NCBI GenBank assembly: GCA_910585645.1
Contig: CAJUFP010000108.1
Coordinates: forward strand, 1-15,108
DNA: 15,108 nucleotides
Direction: 5' to 3'
Source: an uncultured Hungatella sp.
GTDB lineage: Bacteria; Bacillota; Clostridia; Lachnospirales; Lachnospiraceae
Part shown: positions 13,857 to 15,108 of the stretch, in pieces
Layout: the number at the start of each line of letters is the position of its first letter
Position numbering within the stretch: the first letter of the stretch is position 1
Position numbers and translations under genes: made by a program
Notes under the pieces: generated by a model
Database searches by the model: none
Told to the model about the DNA's origin: nothing
What the model saw: the letters and a program-made list of their open reading frames with translations, nothing else

Positions 13857-14985
13857 CTTTCCCTGACAGACGCCAAACCGCGGCGCTGAACAGAAACATG
13901 CCCACACAGGGGATGATGTTGGAGGCCATACCGGCCCAGATGCCGAACCGCTCCGCGATAACGCCGATGATCCAGGGCATGAGGATAGCCCCGCTGCTGG
14001 CGGCAGGCAGCATGATTCCCATGCTGGCAACGCTGGTCATCTTCCCGGCGCTTGCCACCGCCGTGGGGTTCATGCCAGCCATGGCAAAGGCGAAGGCGAA
14101 CAGAAGGACAATGGCCGTCATCTGGCTGCCTGCCATCATCAGCCCTATGTAAAAGACGATGCAGAAGATCCCCATGGCCATCATGGCTTTGTAGGCGTTT
14201 TTCAGAGGGATCACAAAGGCGATGAGCATCCGGGCTATTAAGGTGGCGCTCCACATGACGGTCACCGTGTAAGCGCTCAGCGCCCCGGACAGAAGGCCGC
14301 TGCCTTTAAAATACGTCACCAGCCACCCGGTAACACTGGTCTCCGCCGCGTTTTGGCAGAACAAAAGGCCTGTCAAAAGCCAAAACTTCCGGCTTCGCAA
14401 AAATCCCCAATCCGTCCCCTTTCTTCCCTTCTTTCCCGCCTCTTTCACCGGCACGGCCAGAAAAGCCGCCCACACCGAAAGTCCGCACAGGGCCAGAACC
14501 GTCATCACAAGCCAGTCCCCGCCCTTTAAGGCCCCGGCTATGACAAAGGGACACAGCAAGGCCCCCATAGCATAGCACGCGTGCATGACGTTCATGCCCT
14601 TGGTCCTGTCTTTCGAATTATCCCCCACCAGAATGGTGCAGCAGTTCAGCGTGCTTCCCTTGGCAATGCCCACGATAAAAAAGGCTGCCAAAAGAGCCCA
14701 CAGCCGCCCGGACAGGGTCATCACCCCATACCCAAGGGCATACCCGCTGGTCAATATCACCATGGTTCGCTTCATGCCGATCTTCCCGGGCAGGATTCCC
14801 GCCAAAAAACCGGCGATCAGATTGCCGATGCTCATCATAGACAGAAGGGTTCCCGTCATACTGTAGGCAAACCCGTACTTTTCCTGCAGAAGGCTCACCA
14901 CCACCCCGCCGCTGATCACACAGATCCCGCTGACAAAAAAGGTGGCCAGGCCTGTATTTCGCTGTATCTTCCTGCTGTGTTCCAT
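13846..14985 (-). CDS. Major facilitator superfamily transporter
   Basis: The 379-aa, very hydrophobic protein is consistent with about 12 transmembrane helices in two halves joined by a basic cytoplasmic loop (about 178-200, with KEAGKKGRKG). A motif-A-like segment, GILPGKIGMKR (63-73), follows helix 2. The stretch from KGSTLNCCT (109-117) to NVMHACYAMGALLCP (132-146) resembles the N-x-L-H-x-x-x-G-x-G signature of the FHS/FucP-like sugar and small-molecule carriers, so it may be of that group; the substrate is unknown. The ATG at 14985 has AAGGAG eight bases upstream. Its stop overlaps the LysR stop by four bases on the opposite strand. With the LysR and flavoprotein genes it may form a substrate uptake and reduction unit. 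No convincing promoter is seen upstream. Confidence 0.88.
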   Translation of the reverse strand: MEHSRKIQRNTGLATFFVSGICVISGGVVVSLLQEKYGFAYSMTGTLLSMMSIGNLIAGFLAGILPGKIGMKRTMVILTSGYALGYGVMTLSGRLWALLAAFFIVGIAKGSTLNCCTILVGDNSKDRTKGMNVMHACYAMGALLCPFVIAGALKGGDWLVMTVLALCGLSVWAAFLAVPVKEAGKKGRKGTDWGFLRSRKFWLLTGLLFCQNAAETSVTGWLVTYFKGSGLLSGALSAYTVTVMWSATLIARMLIAFVIPLKNAYKAMMAMGIFCIVFYIGLMMAGSQMTAIVLLFAFAFAMAGMNPTAVASAGKMTSVASMGIMLPAASSGAILMPWIIGVIAERFGIWAGMASNIIPCVGMFLFSAAVWRLSGKEQA

Positions 14986-15023
14986 AATATTGACTCCTTC
15001 GAGTGTTTGTAGCCCAGGTTATC

Positions 15024-15068
15024 TCAGACCCAGCCATTTTCTTATTGGCTGCCCTAGAGCGTGTCTGA
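15024..15068. repeat. Two-helix inverted repeat upstream of the MFS gene
   Basis: TCAGAC (15024-15029) pairs with GTCTGA (15063-15068), and inside it CAGCCA (15031-15036) pairs with TGGCTG (15046-15051). The structured sequence, and the GC-rich tract that continues to the window end, encode no supported protein. It may be a leader structure or the edge of a dispersed repeat or mobile element; the window ends too soon to tell. Confidence 0.45.
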
Positions 15069-15108
15069 AAATTCATTCCCGCCATCTGTACGCCCCACTT
15101 TGCGGTAT

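Overview
The window looks like a chromosomal segment of a Gram-positive anaerobe of the Lachnospiraceae/Clostridium XIVa type, for example the Enterocloster/Hungatella/Lachnoclostridium group. The grounds are strong GGAGG-type ribosome binding sites, SigA-like promoters, protein families typical of these bacteria (a HisF-like domain fused to HisIE, Sel1-repeat proteins, Tat-lipoprotein flavin reductases) and a fairly high G+C content for a clostridium. I could not test the genus. Base composition and codon use look even throughout, with no transposase, phage gene, tRNA, rRNA or CRISPR array.

Region 1 (1-5758, minus strand) is an apparent five-gene operon. It is read from a good SigA promoter at 5730-5758 through a PPP-type metallophosphatase, a divergent RpiR/SIS-domain protein (4-bp ATGA overlap), a Sel1-repeat protein, ClpS and ClpA. 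ClpS/ClpA form the N-degron adaptor and AAA+ unfoldase that feed ClpP, and ClpA carries an IGF ClpP-docking loop. The three upstream genes suggest a signalling or adaptor layer attached to this protease, and this is the best candidate for an undescribed system.

Region 2 (5833-10930, minus strand) is a second five-gene operon: YbaK-type tRNA deacylase, Dus, HisA, a HisF-like/HisI/HisE fusion, and peptidase T. Its SigA promoter (10903-10930) is packed directly against the terminator of the next gene. The HisF-like half of the fusion has lost both catalytic aspartates. A 129-bp imperfect palindrome begins 5 bp after pepT and separates the two operons.

Region 3 (11017-14985) is a substrate-type module. 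A Tat-exported FAD lipoprotein of the fumarate-reductase/ketosteroid-dehydrogenase fold (minus) is divergent from a LysR regulator (plus), which converges with an MFS transporter (minus). The reductase lacks the fumarate-binding residues, so its substrate is probably something else. The LysR and MFS stop codons overlap inside the loop of a hairpin that probably terminates both transcripts.

Both window edges (1-52 and 15024-15108) hold structured non-coding sequence that may belong to dispersed repeats; a genome copy count would settle this. The longest gene-free stretch is 5682-5966 (285 bp), which holds the Region 1 promoter and the long palindrome.
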